Positions 16,451 to 22,582 of a stretch of 28,560 nt of DNA are shown piece by piece. This stretch comes from a virus. Numbering within the stretch: the first letter of the stretch is position 1; each line of letters opens with the position of its first letter. Location of the stretch: the IMG/VR virus record IMGVR_UViG_3300038825_000967, positions 1-28,560 of that record; one strand, written 5' to 3'. Below the pieces are notes generated by a model that did no database searches, was not told the origin of the DNA, and saw nothing but the letters and a program-made list of their open reading frames with translations. The position numbers and the translations under genes are program-made.

Positions 16451-17055
16451 TACTTCTTACTTAAATTAATTTCTATTTTATCTGGTTGTTCTATTTCTAT
16501 TGAGTTATCTATATCAACTGCAAATGCTTCCGCTATCTCTGAGTTTAAATCTCCTATCATATCTTCATAAGGCTTTGTTATAAATCTAGTTCTTTCTAAA
16601 CCTCTTTGATATATACTTCTTGATATTAAGAATACTAAACTATCTTTTGTTATAAATCTTCCTGCTCCTTTGTTATTTTTCCAATCTTTCTGTATTCTAC
16701 CTTTAATACCTTTTATATCTACCCAACGTCTAATAGCTCTACGCAATCCCCCTCTTTGACCTGTGCCTGTACCAAATCTAAACGGACTACCTTGACCTCT
16801 AGCTCTACCACTACCACTAAAACCACCTGCCCCTTTTACACCTTGATCTACAAAAACCCAATAATCCTCTGCATTACCAAAGTCCATTTTAAACTTAATG
16901 CCTGTAGTAGTCTTTTCTATATCATAACTCATTTCATTAAATAGAGTTCCTTTAGCTCTTTTACCTTTCTTGTTTAAATTAGCTCTAGCCTTTTCTATTA
17001 GCTTACTACCAAAACTACTTAATATCGCTTCTATTTCTGTTGTTTCTATATCCAT
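16450..17055 (-). CDS. HK97 gp10-like tail completion / neck protein
   Basis: A 201-residue protein. Features of the gp10-like family of phage tail-completion proteins are an N-terminal helix (LIEKARANLNKKGKRAKG), a strand pair, then WVFVDQGVKGAGGFSGSGRA with Gly/Arg-rich sequence and PFRFGTGTGQRGG. The pattern V-D-Q-G-V-x-G followed by PF-F is typical of this family in Bacteroidetes phages. Position between tail terminator and tail-tip genes fits a head-tail joining role. It is strongly basic in the middle and acidic at the end. Confidence 0.72.
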   Translation of the reverse strand: MDIETTEIEAILSSFGSKLIEKARANLNKKGKRAKGTLFNEMSYDIEKTTTGIKFKMDFGNAEDYWVFVDQGVKGAGGFSGSGRARGQGSPFRFGTGTGQRGGLRRAIRRWVDIKGIKGRIQKDWKNNKGAGRFITKDSLVFLISRSIYQRGLERTRFITKPYEDMIGDLNSEIAEAFAVDIDNSIEIEQPDKIEINLSKK

Positions 17056-17567
17056 TATGTATTTCTATCTTCGTCACTAGGCTCAATAGGTGCGTCACAT
17101 AGTGAATTATGGTTATTAACTTGCATTGTAAAACTAGCTGACCAACCTGTTAGCATATTAGCAAACCGTACTGTAAAAGGTTCTGCGTTTATAGGTAAGT
17201 TTAAAACTACCTCACCAGGAACGTAACTATATTTCTTTCCACTATCTCCGCCTGAAGTTTGTACTGATAAATTTTGTCTAAACTCTGCTATAATGTCTTG
17301 CATTATTTGTAGCATTTCAGACCATACTTCCTCTCTATTAGTTAAATCTTCTTTTATCTTGTTCATAGTAAATACAGTAAAAGTGTAAGTCATAACACCT
17401 TTATCTATATTAGTATTACCTGGTTCTACATATAGTATAGGAAAATCTGATTGATCTAGTTTGTTTATATCAACTTCGTCTAACATACCGCTATGAAAAG
17501 AATTAATCAAAAAATGATTTGTGGCTATTGTATTAAAGTCGTCTACTATGTTTTTATATGTTATCAT
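17055..17567 (-). CDS. Tail terminator-like protein
   Basis: A 170-residue protein resembling minor tail / tail-terminator proteins, which cap the finished tail tube and join it to the head. Supporting segments are FPILYVEPGNTNIDKGVMTY, the strand TFTVFTMNKIKED and the helix VWSEMLQIMQDIIAEF, then a C-terminal strand set (AEPFTVRFANMLTGWSASFT). This mixed alpha/beta order and size match that group. Its ATG overlaps the TGA of the frameshifted chaperone as ATGA, and its stop overlaps the gp10-like gene start. Confidence 0.68.
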   Translation of the reverse strand: MITYKNIVDDFNTIATNHFLINSFHSGMLDEVDINKLDQSDFPILYVEPGNTNIDKGVMTYTFTVFTMNKIKEDLTNREEVWSEMLQIMQDIIAEFRQNLSVQTSGGDSGKKYSYVPGEVVLNLPINAEPFTVRFANMLTGWSASFTMQVNNHNSLCDAPIEPSDEDRNT

Positions 17568-18306
17568 TTATATTTATTATAATTACTTTTTTCAATATTA
17601 TTTTTGTCTTGTTGGTAGCTTAAATATGTAAACAATAACGTTATTTCTGTTTGTGTAATTTTCTCTATATCTAATATAGAAGATGACAAACCAAATATAA
17701 TATTATACCAACCCCATTTACCTGCTAAAGTTTTTTCTCCTTGTTCCTCATTACCTCCATCGAATAATTGTTTAAATCTTCCAACAAGTCTTTGCCTAAA
17801 TGAAAAAAAAAATCTATCGCAGATAGTGTTGTACTCATTGGTAACTCTTTAAACTTATCTATTTCTAATTCATCAGGATCATAAGGTTTTACGCTATAAA
17901 ATCTACCTGACTCTCTATCTATCTCTCTATATAAAACACTCATCACTCTATGTAAATTTTTATTTATATCTTTTCCGTATTCCTCTATATCTACAAACTC
18001 TCCTGTTGTTATTTTGCTTAAATTAGGAATAAAGCCATATTTTTTACCTTTAAACTTTATTCTCTTTTCTAAAACTGTTTCATTCTTGCTATTTACAAAT
18101 TTGTTTATTTTATCTACTAAAAGTTTCTTGTGTTTTAATTGTAGCTTTTTTATTAGCTTTTTATCAATCTTACAAAACATAGAAATAATCTCATCATCTC
18201 TAGTTTTTCTTTTAGTTTTTGCTATTTGTAAATATCTTTGATATTCTGCAATAGTAATATCTTTCCATTCTGTAGGCACTATAACCTCAAATTGTTCTTT
18301 AGCCAT
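17564..18306 (-). CDS. Tail assembly chaperone GT, product of a probable -1 frameshift
   Basis: The first 192 codons are those of the shorter chaperone. At the A6 run (17736-17731) a -1 slip gives 55 more residues starting TLAGKWGWYNIIFGLSSSIL and ending SNYNKYK, with TGA at 17566-17564 overlapping the next ATG. The extension has no start codon of its own but is open, protein-like and precisely fills the gap to the next gene. Its KWGWYN...I start is a pattern I recall from the second chaperone ORF in Bacteroidetes phages. In lambda, gpG and gpGT arise this way and load the tape measure for tube assembly. The fused protein would be 247 residues. Slipping is inferred, not shown. Confidence 0.75.
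17725..18306 (-). CDS. Tail assembly chaperone G (unshifted product)
   Basis: A 193-residue protein. The beginning (EVIVPTEWKDITIAEYQRYL) is typical of the first tail-chaperone ORF in Bacteroidetes phages. The middle is lysine-rich and the end helical (SAIDFFFHLGKDLLEDLNNY) before stopping four residues after the slippery run (EKKL, TAG). It lies 30 bp after large terminase, with a late-promoter-like motif ending three bases before its ATG. A T10 run within the gene is read through in frame. Most product should be this short form, with a minor fraction of the frameshifted form. Confidence 0.8.
   Translation of the reverse strand: MAKEQFEVIVPTEWKDITIAEYQRYLQIAKTKRKTRDDEIISMFCKIDKKLIKKLQLKHKKLLVDKINKFVNSKNETVLEKRIKFKGKKYGFIPNLSKITTGEFVDIEEYGKDINKNLHRVMSVLYREIDRESGRFYSVKPYDPDELEIDKFKELPMSTTLSAIDFFFHLGKDLLEDLNNYSMEVMRNKEKKL
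17731..17737 (-). other. Probable -1 ribosomal slippage site
   Basis: On the minus strand the zero-frame reads GAG AAA AAA CTT TAG. A lysyl-tRNA on the second AAA can move back one base and still pair with AAA, after which reading continues ACT TTA GCA GGT AAA TGG. A stop two codons later and the open downstream frame fit programmed slippage. It is not a canonical in-phase X XXY YYZ heptamer. Confidence 0.6.
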
Positions 18307-18309
18307 TTG

Positions 18310-18338
18310 TTATAAATATAAAATTGTTGTTTTTGTTC
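18310..18338 (-). promoter_or_regulatory. Putative late promoter P1 (tail genes)
   Basis: On the minus strand it reads GAACAA, 14 spacer bases, TATTTATAA, like P2-P4. It occupies the whole 30-bp gap between the large terminase stop and the tail chaperone ATG, ending three bases before that ATG. Confidence 0.55.
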
Positions 18339-19506
18339 ATAATATATAATACTTACCACTATAATTAGTAGTTAGTTTATTTAAAGCTACATATCTAATA
18401 GCGTCTATAAGGTGATCTAGTTGATTTGTAGCAGGTTTGTTTATTACTTGACCATTCTTGTCTACAAGCCATTTATAGTACTTAAATTCATTTATAGCGT
18501 TTGTGCTATTCTTTGTTATATGTATTTTATATCTTCTTAATACATCAATACCCATATTAATACTATCAGCACCTTTTTTAGCAGGAAACATTGAGAACCC
18601 TAAACGTCTTATCTCCTCTCCACTTTTAGGCTCTGCTGAATCGTAAATAATCTCTGTCTGTCTTGTTATATTAAGCTCTCTTAACTTATTACCTATATCT
18701 TGATTAGTTAAACCCTTAGCGTATAACAATTCATTAATATATAAATCATCATTTAGCTTATATACTTCTGCTATTGCTGTTGGATCATTACTATAGCCAA
18801 AGTCCATACCTAAAGCAATTAGAGTAGCTTCTGTTGGCACGTTATTACATATTTCAAATTGTCTGAATATAGTTTCAGTAGGTTGTGCCATATCCCCTAA
18901 ACCATAAATTTTCCAATAGTTAGAATCTAAATCTCTTAACCTTTCTATTTCTTTAATAGTTTCTTCAGGTAAAAAAGGATTATCTAAATAAGTTGATTTA
19001 ATGAATGTGCAATCTTCTCTATTTATAACGTTGTCATATATCCAGGAATAAGGATCAGAAGGGTTAAAGTCTAAATAAATGTTTTCAGTTGTTCTTAGAC
19101 TTAGCTGAACCCACGATTCAAAATCAAACTCATTTGCCTCATTGAGCCAAAGTATATTTCTTTTTCTTCCTCTAATCTTCTGTGGCATATCAACTGAAAT
19201 AAACTCTATTTCATTTCCATTTAATTTATAAGTAAGTTCTGATTTATTATGATTTTCAGGATTGTATAAATTGTGGCTTTCTAATATATTAAAGAAATCT
19301 CTATAAGCAGTACCTTTAAGAGCAGGTAATGTTTTACGACAAATAGTATATACCTTACCCTTGCTTTGTAATGCTTTAAGTATTATTAATTGAGCTAAAC
19401 TATATGTCTTACTGCTTCTTGTTCCACCTTGATTAACTACAATTCTTGTACTAGCATTAAGATTCTTTTGTAGAACTACTGTTCCCTTTAGATTCAATAA
19501 TTTCAA
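18337..19506 (-). CDS. terL: Terminase large subunit (PBSX-type ATPase-nuclease)
   Basis: A 389-residue DNA-packaging motor. The ATPase part has Walker A GGTRSSKT (27-34), Walker B with acidic residues ILWLNEANE (118-126) and the coupling motif LDFNPSD (145-151). The RNase H-like nuclease has its metal-binding acids at GMDFG (D235), YDSAEPKS (D289) and LDHLIDAIRY (D364, D368). Length and motifs fit full activity. The start overlaps the small-subunit gene by 50 bp. The motor docks on the portal, whose gene is unusually far away (3024..5198). The cutting mode (headful or cos) cannot be decided from sequence alone, although the circular assembly fits headful permutation. Confidence 0.95.
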   Translation of the reverse strand: MKLLNLKGTVVLQKNLNASTRIVVNQGGTRSSKTYSLAQLIILKALQSKGKVYTICRKTLPALKGTAYRDFFNILESHNLYNPENHNKSELTYKLNGNEIEFISVDMPQKIRGRKRNILWLNEANEFDFESWVQLSLRTTENIYLDFNPSDPYSWIYDNVINREDCTFIKSTYLDNPFLPEETIKEIERLRDLDSNYWKIYGLGDMAQPTETIFRQFEICNNVPTEATLIALGMDFGYSNDPTAIAEVYKLNDDLYINELLYAKGLTNQDIGNKLRELNITRQTEIIYDSAEPKSGEEIRRLGFSMFPAKKGADSINMGIDVLRRYKIHITKNSTNAINEFKYYKWLVDKNGQVINKPATNQLDHLIDAIRYVALNKLTTNYSGKYYIL

Positions 19507-19840
19507 TTTCTATTTTCTTAATGTCTTCTTCGTTAGATGTTAAGTTAATATTCTGTCTTTGTATATATCCTCGCTTATGTCCTTTATGTTGTAGGTAGAA
19601 TATAATACTTTTTTCTTTTTCGTTTTCTATGTTTTTAAATAGTTTACTTTCTACAAAGTCTAATTTTAAATTATCTATTTCATCTACTTTTTTTCTAAAC
19701 TCCTCATCTTCTTTATACCATTTATAAAAACTACTTCTGCTTATACCTGTTCTATTACAAGCTGTTGATACTATACCTAAGCTACTTTCTAATGCTTGTA
19801 GTAATGTGTCTTTCTTTAGTGTGCGTTCTTTTTTGCCCAT
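19457..19840 (-). CDS. terS: Terminase small subunit-like DNA-binding protein
   Basis: A 127-residue protein with an N-terminal helix-turn-helix (LLQALESSLGIVSTACNRTG then ISRSSFYKWYKEDEEFRKK), followed by an oligomerising helical part (DFVESKLFKNIENEKEKSII) and a YLQHKGHKRGY segment. This order is typical of small terminase subunits, which bind the packaging site. Overlap with the large subunit and the acidic, Ser-rich tail support this. It follows the ParB-like gene by 10 bp. Confidence 0.82.
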   Translation of the reverse strand: MGKKERTLKKDTLLQALESSLGIVSTACNRTGISRSSFYKWYKEDEEFRKKVDEIDNLKLDFVESKLFKNIENEKEKSIIFYLQHKGHKRGYIQRQNINLTSNEEDIKKIEIEIIESKGNSSSTKES

Positions 19841-19850
19841 TTTATTAAAT

Positions 19851-20330
19851 TTATTTTATAGTTACTTTATATCCTTGTGCCTTTAAATCTTCATATAATT
19901 TATTAGCTAACTTAATGTCTTTCTCTTTTACTGTTACAGTTGTTGGCTTATCTTCTTCTATTTTATCTATATTAAAACCAAGTTCTACATGCTTAAACCC
20001 CCAATCTAGCAAGTCATCTATATCAAAGTTACATAGTGTATCCATATCCCATTCTGCGGTATTCTTGTTTAACCTTATGTTTAACTCTTTTTCATCTTCT
20101 TTAGATAGATTTACTCTAACTACTGGTACAAGCTCTGCTCCAAGTTCTCTCATTATTCTTACCCTTTGATGACCACCTACTATAGTATTGTCTGCGTTTA
20201 TTATTATAGGATCAACACAACCAAACTTTTCTAATGAGTTTTTTAAGTCTTCATATTGTTTGTTAGTCATTCTTCTAGGGTTATACTCTGCAGGATTTAA
20301 TTCTGCTATTTTAACTTTTTCTATTTTCAT
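19851..20330 (-). CDS. ParB-like (ParB/Srx fold) protein
   Basis: A 159-residue protein with the ParB N-terminal motifs: LNPAEYNPRRMTNKQYEDLK (11-30), FGCVDPIIINADNTIVGGHQ (36-55, including GGHQR at 52-56) and RLNKNTAEWD (86-95). There is no HTH or methyltransferase domain and no parA gene nearby, so plasmid-type partition is unlikely. In phages such proteins are often linked to DNA modification or act as nucleases, and IbrB of E. coli is of this type with a PAPS-reductase-like partner, IbrA. A PAPS-reductase-like gene lies 2.2 kb upstream in the same direction. Immediately before terminase, a role in marking or nicking DNA for packaging is also possible. Confidence 0.85.
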   Translation of the reverse strand: MKIEKVKIAELNPAEYNPRRMTNKQYEDLKNSLEKFGCVDPIIINADNTIVGGHQRVRIMRELGAELVPVVRVNLSKEDEKELNIRLNKNTAEWDMDTLCNFDIDDLLDWGFKHVELGFNIDKIEEDKPTTVTVKEKDIKLANKLYEDLKAQGYKVTIK

Positions 20331-20335
20331 ATTTT

Positions 20336-20608
20336 TTATAAATCATTAAAATATAGTTTATCTCTTTGTTTTACCGCTTCTACAAAACTATTATAATCGT
20401 AAGTAGGTTTTTTATTTCTTTCTTTATATAACATAGTATATATTGGCTCTTCTGTTTTCTTGTCTGCAAAAAATATATCTTTTGTTTTTTCACAATACAA
20501 TAGTATAACGTCTTTTTTATAGTGTTCACTTGCTTTTTGTTCTATAAACTTCCAGTTGTTTTTTATCCACCATTTTGCTTCTGTATATGACATTTTTTCT
20601 ATATTCAT
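20336..20608 (-). CDS. Unknown small protein (90 aa)
   Basis: A 90-residue protein that I do not recognise (MNIEKMSYTEAKWWIKNNWK ...). It is mixed helix and strand, rich in Lys, Tyr and Trp, with a central strand pair (DVILLYCEKTKDIFFADKK). Its start overlaps the HNH gene's stop by one base (TAATG), so both are translated together. No membrane or catalytic motif is visible. Confidence 0.6.
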   Translation of the reverse strand: MNIEKMSYTEAKWWIKNNWKFIEQKASEHYKKDVILLYCEKTKDIFFADKKTEEPIYTMLYKERNKKPTYDYNSFVEAVKQRDKLYFNDL

Positions 20609-20871
20609 TAGTATCTATGATTATGTTTATATTTATTTAATTCTCTTAATTGGTTGTTAAATTGTTTGTCTGTTTCTGCTTTTATGTGACAAGCTCTACA
20701 CAAAGCAATAAGATTTTCTATTTGGTTTTTATGTCCTCTCGGATCACCACCTATACCTCTAGCGTCTATATGGTGTATGTCAACTGCTTGTTTACTACAA
20801 TGCTCACATAGTATAACATCATCTATAACGTAATCGTGATAATCCATATATATCTTAATATACTTCTTCAT
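20608..20871 (-). CDS. HNH endonuclease
   Basis: An 87-residue protein with a compact HNH/zinc fold: CEHC (22-25), DIHHID (31-36), an Asn-containing turn (NQIENLIALC) and CRACH (58-62). The two CxxC pairs would bind zinc and the HH pair with Asn/His the catalytic metal. HNH proteins close to terminase genes often assist packaging by nicking or cutting DNA with the terminase complex; here three genes separate them. A homing endonuclease is less likely because the gene is tightly fitted (ATGA with the gene before, TAATG with the gene after). Confidence 0.85.
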   Translation of the reverse strand: MKKYIKIYMDYHDYVIDDVILCEHCSKQAVDIHHIDARGIGGDPRGHKNQIENLIALCRACHIKAETDKQFNNQLRELNKYKHNHRY

Positions 20872-21233
20872 ACTTTACAAGACTTTTCATATACCTTTTT
20901 AAGATTATTCATTATTTTTTTATTACATGGTGAACAGCTTTTCCATTGAGGGTTCTGACCAAATACCCCTTTATATAAAGTAGCTATTATAGTTTTTTCT
21001 TCTGCATTTAATCTTTGCCTTAATTCTATACCTGGAACTACCTCGTCATATATTTTTATCTCATCTTCTGTAAACTGTCTAATGTTTCTAAAATTTGGAA
21101 ACATTTGATTAAGTTTTTGTTTACGTTCCTCACAACCACAATCCTCACCTAATACTTTTTTTGCTAATTTGTCTATACCAGTAGCTTTTGTAAACTTTGC
21201 TATGTCATCTCCTAGTCCTTTACTTTTTGTCAT
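20868..21233 (-). CDS. Conserved cysteine-containing phage protein, unknown function
   Basis: A 121-residue protein starting MTKSKGLGDDIAKFTKATGI, a beginning I recall from proteins of unknown role in flavobacterial phages. Two cysteine pairs (DCGCEERK near residue 32; WKSCSPCNKKIM near 100) and a last cysteine (KSCKV) could bind a metal. The rest is helical and basic. It is coupled by ATGA overlaps to the 39-residue membrane gene before it and the HNH gene after it. I can assign no function. Confidence 0.65.
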   Translation of the reverse strand: MTKSKGLGDDIAKFTKATGIDKLAKKVLGEDCGCEERKQKLNQMFPNFRNIRQFTEDEIKIYDEVVPGIELRQRLNAEEKTIIATLYKGVFGQNPQWKSCSPCNKKIMNNLKKVYEKSCKV

Positions 21234-21349
21234 AACTTTAAAAATTTATATATTAAATAACTTATTATTGGTGTACTCATCATTATAGTAAATATGTTTA
21301 AATGAGGCTCACCGCATAAACCAAAGAAGTGCTTTATAAATTCAATCAT
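21230..21349 (-). CDS. Small single-TM phage protein (39 aa)
   Basis: A short gene from ATG 21349 to TGA at 21232-21230, reading MIEFIKHFFGLCGEPHLNIF then TIMMSTPIISYLIYKFLKL. It has a short amphipathic N-terminus, a CGEPH turn and one hydrophobic helix (~19-36). The FGLCGEPH...(T)P(I/L)(I/L)SY pattern matches small ORFs I recall from other Bacteroidetes phages. It has ATGA overlaps on both sides, which strongly supports it. Inner-membrane location is likely and the function unknown. Confidence 0.75.
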   Translation of the reverse strand: MIEFIKHFFGLCGEPHLNIFTIMMSTPIISYLIYKFLKL

Positions 21350-21867
21350 TTTAAACTTTTTAAATAATTCTTAATAAATCTAATTGACTTCCCTAGTGTA
21401 CTTCTATTTATCTTTGTCGCTTTACTCATTGTATTTAGACTATAGTTTTCCCTATAATATATCTTAAATACCTCTACATCAAACCAACTTAAATGCTTTA
21501 ACTTTTCCTCTATCCATTGTAATCTATCTTCTTGTTCCTCTAACTGCTTTATCTTTTCTTTAGTCAAAGGTTCTTTAGTATAAATATAAAATTCTTTTAA
21601 TTGTTTTTCATTATATTGTTTTCTGTACTTTTTATGGTAAGGGCTTGTATTACTTTGGTATTGATTTAACATTATTCTAACTATATAAAAAGTAAGTTGT
21701 TTTTTTTCTATTATTATTTTAATCTTTTCTTGATCTGCATTATATAAAGCTAATATTGTTTCGTGTAACAAATCTTCATAATCTGGATGCCTATTGCTAG
21801 TTATACGTTTAGATATATCTAACAAATTAATGTAACTTTTTTCTAAATATTCGTTTAGTTTTTCCAA
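21346..21867 (-). CDS. Sigma-70-like transcription factor
   Basis: A 173-residue protein. Residues ~15-45 (SYINLLDISKRITSNRHPDY, then EDLLHETILALY) look like sigma region 2, and residues ~125-170 (LSWFDVEVFKIYYRENYSLN then an HTH TMSKATKINRSTLGKSIRFI) look like region 4. The linker is Lys/Gln-rich, with no obvious region 3. The expected role is redirecting host RNA polymerase to phage promoters. It is encoded in the early/middle part ahead of terminase and structural genes, so the conserved motif at P1-P4 is a natural candidate target. Divergence is large, and it may be a sigma-fold regulator instead. Confidence 0.7.
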   Translation of the reverse strand: MEKLNEYLEKSYINLLDISKRITSNRHPDYEDLLHETILALYNADQEKIKIIIEKKQLTFYIVRIMLNQYQSNTSPYHKKYRKQYNEKQLKEFYIYTKEPLTKEKIKQLEEQEDRLQWIEEKLKHLSWFDVEVFKIYYRENYSLNTMSKATKINRSTLGKSIRFIKNYLKSLK

Positions 21868-22145
21868 AGCTCTACAAATAAATTAACTCCTGAGTTTTTT
21901 AAAGCATTATACTCCCATTTACCAAGTGGACTTATTTCTACTACTACCATTTGTGGAGTGTATTGATCCTGTATAAAATCTATTTTATTTAGTATATATT
22001 CATCCTCATCAATTATAATCTGTGTTTCTTTATGTATATAAACATCATTTGTTATTCCTCTATCTACCTCAAATAAAAAGTATCTAAAATTTTCTCTACC
22101 GTCTTTTGTTCTTATATTTTTGTATGCCTGGTGTTTTTTTCTCAT
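21855..22145 (-). CDS. Unknown protein (96 aa)
   Basis: A 96-residue protein (MRKKHQAYKNIRTKDGRENF ...) that I do not recognise. A basic N-terminus is followed by alternating strand-like pieces (YFLFEVDRGITNDVYIHKET, IIIDEDEYILNKIDFI, QMVVVEISP) and a helix. It is coupled by ATGA with the VRR-NUC gene before it and overlaps the sigma-like gene start by 13 bp. It may belong with one of these neighbours, but nothing in it shows how. Confidence 0.6.
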   Translation of the reverse strand: MRKKHQAYKNIRTKDGRENFRYFLFEVDRGITNDVYIHKETQIIIDEDEYILNKIDFIQDQYTPQMVVVEISPLGKWEYNALKNSGVNLFVELWKN

Positions 22146-22486
22146 AACGTTTTAGTGTAATTAGTAAATATTTCTATAAATTCTTCTAGTGAATAACATA
22201 CAACAGCTTTATATCTTCTTGCACTTAAATTAGCTAACCATAACTTCTGATCTTTGCTTGGCTTATTGTATTTAACTTTAAGCTCTACCATTAATCCATT
22301 ATACTTTTTATTAGGTTCAAATATTAATATGTCTGGAACGCCTTTTTTGTAATGTTTTTTAACTAAAGCCTTTTGTTTGTAGTTTCCTTTACCTAAATAA
22401 ACACCTCCTAGTGTTGAAGTCCAAAGTATATGAGGATAATAGTTTAAATAATCGACTATGCTATTATGTAAATCTTGTTCTTTCAT
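22142..22486 (-). CDS. VRR-NUC domain nuclease
   Basis: A 114-residue single-domain PD-(D/E)xK nuclease. Key residues are an N-terminal Glu in KEQDLHNSIVDYL, the metal site GVPDILIF (D52), VELKV (E68, K70), and a Gln in PSKDQKLWLANLSARRYKA. This matches the standalone viral form of VRR-NUC. Eukaryotic FAN1 carries the same domain and cuts branched DNA, so resolving replication or recombination intermediates is likely here. It is followed by an unknown gene and then the sigma-like gene. Confidence 0.82.
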   Translation of the reverse strand: MKEQDLHNSIVDYLNYYPHILWTSTLGGVYLGKGNYKQKALVKKHYKKGVPDILIFEPNKKYNGLMVELKVKYNKPSKDQKLWLANLSARRYKAVVCYSLEEFIEIFTNYTKTL

Positions 22487-22581
22487 TTAAGTTGACTTTT
22501 TAAATATTCCCAAGTTAAAGCTCCTAGTATAAAAACAAATACTATTAATATTATTAAACTTAAATTACTTATTTCTATCAT
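22483..22581 (-). CDS. Very small single-TM protein (32 aa)
   Basis: A short gene from ATG 22581 to TGA at 22485-22483: MIEISNLSLIILIVFVFILG then ALTWEYLKSQLK. It is almost entirely one hydrophobic helix (~8-24) with a short basic cytoplasmic-type tail. It lies just after the PP-loop gene stop and its TGA overlaps the VRR-NUC ATG. It fills the only gap in this stretch. Function is unknown. Confidence 0.6.
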   Translation of the reverse strand: MIEISNLSLIILIVFVFILGALTWEYLKSQLK

Positions 22582-22582
22582 A

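Noticed and set aside
17803-17812. T10 run (minus strand) as the frameshift site of the tail chaperone
   Set aside because: The zero frame after the run still gives a sensible helical end (HLGKDLLEDLNNY), whereas shifting there would replace it; the A6 run just before the stop fits better. It remains a fallback site or a place for sequencing error.
19851-20330. ParB-like gene as evidence of a plasmid-prophage lifestyle
   Set aside because: There is no ParA, no ParB HTH domain, no integrase or partition-like repeats; the gene sits beside terminase.
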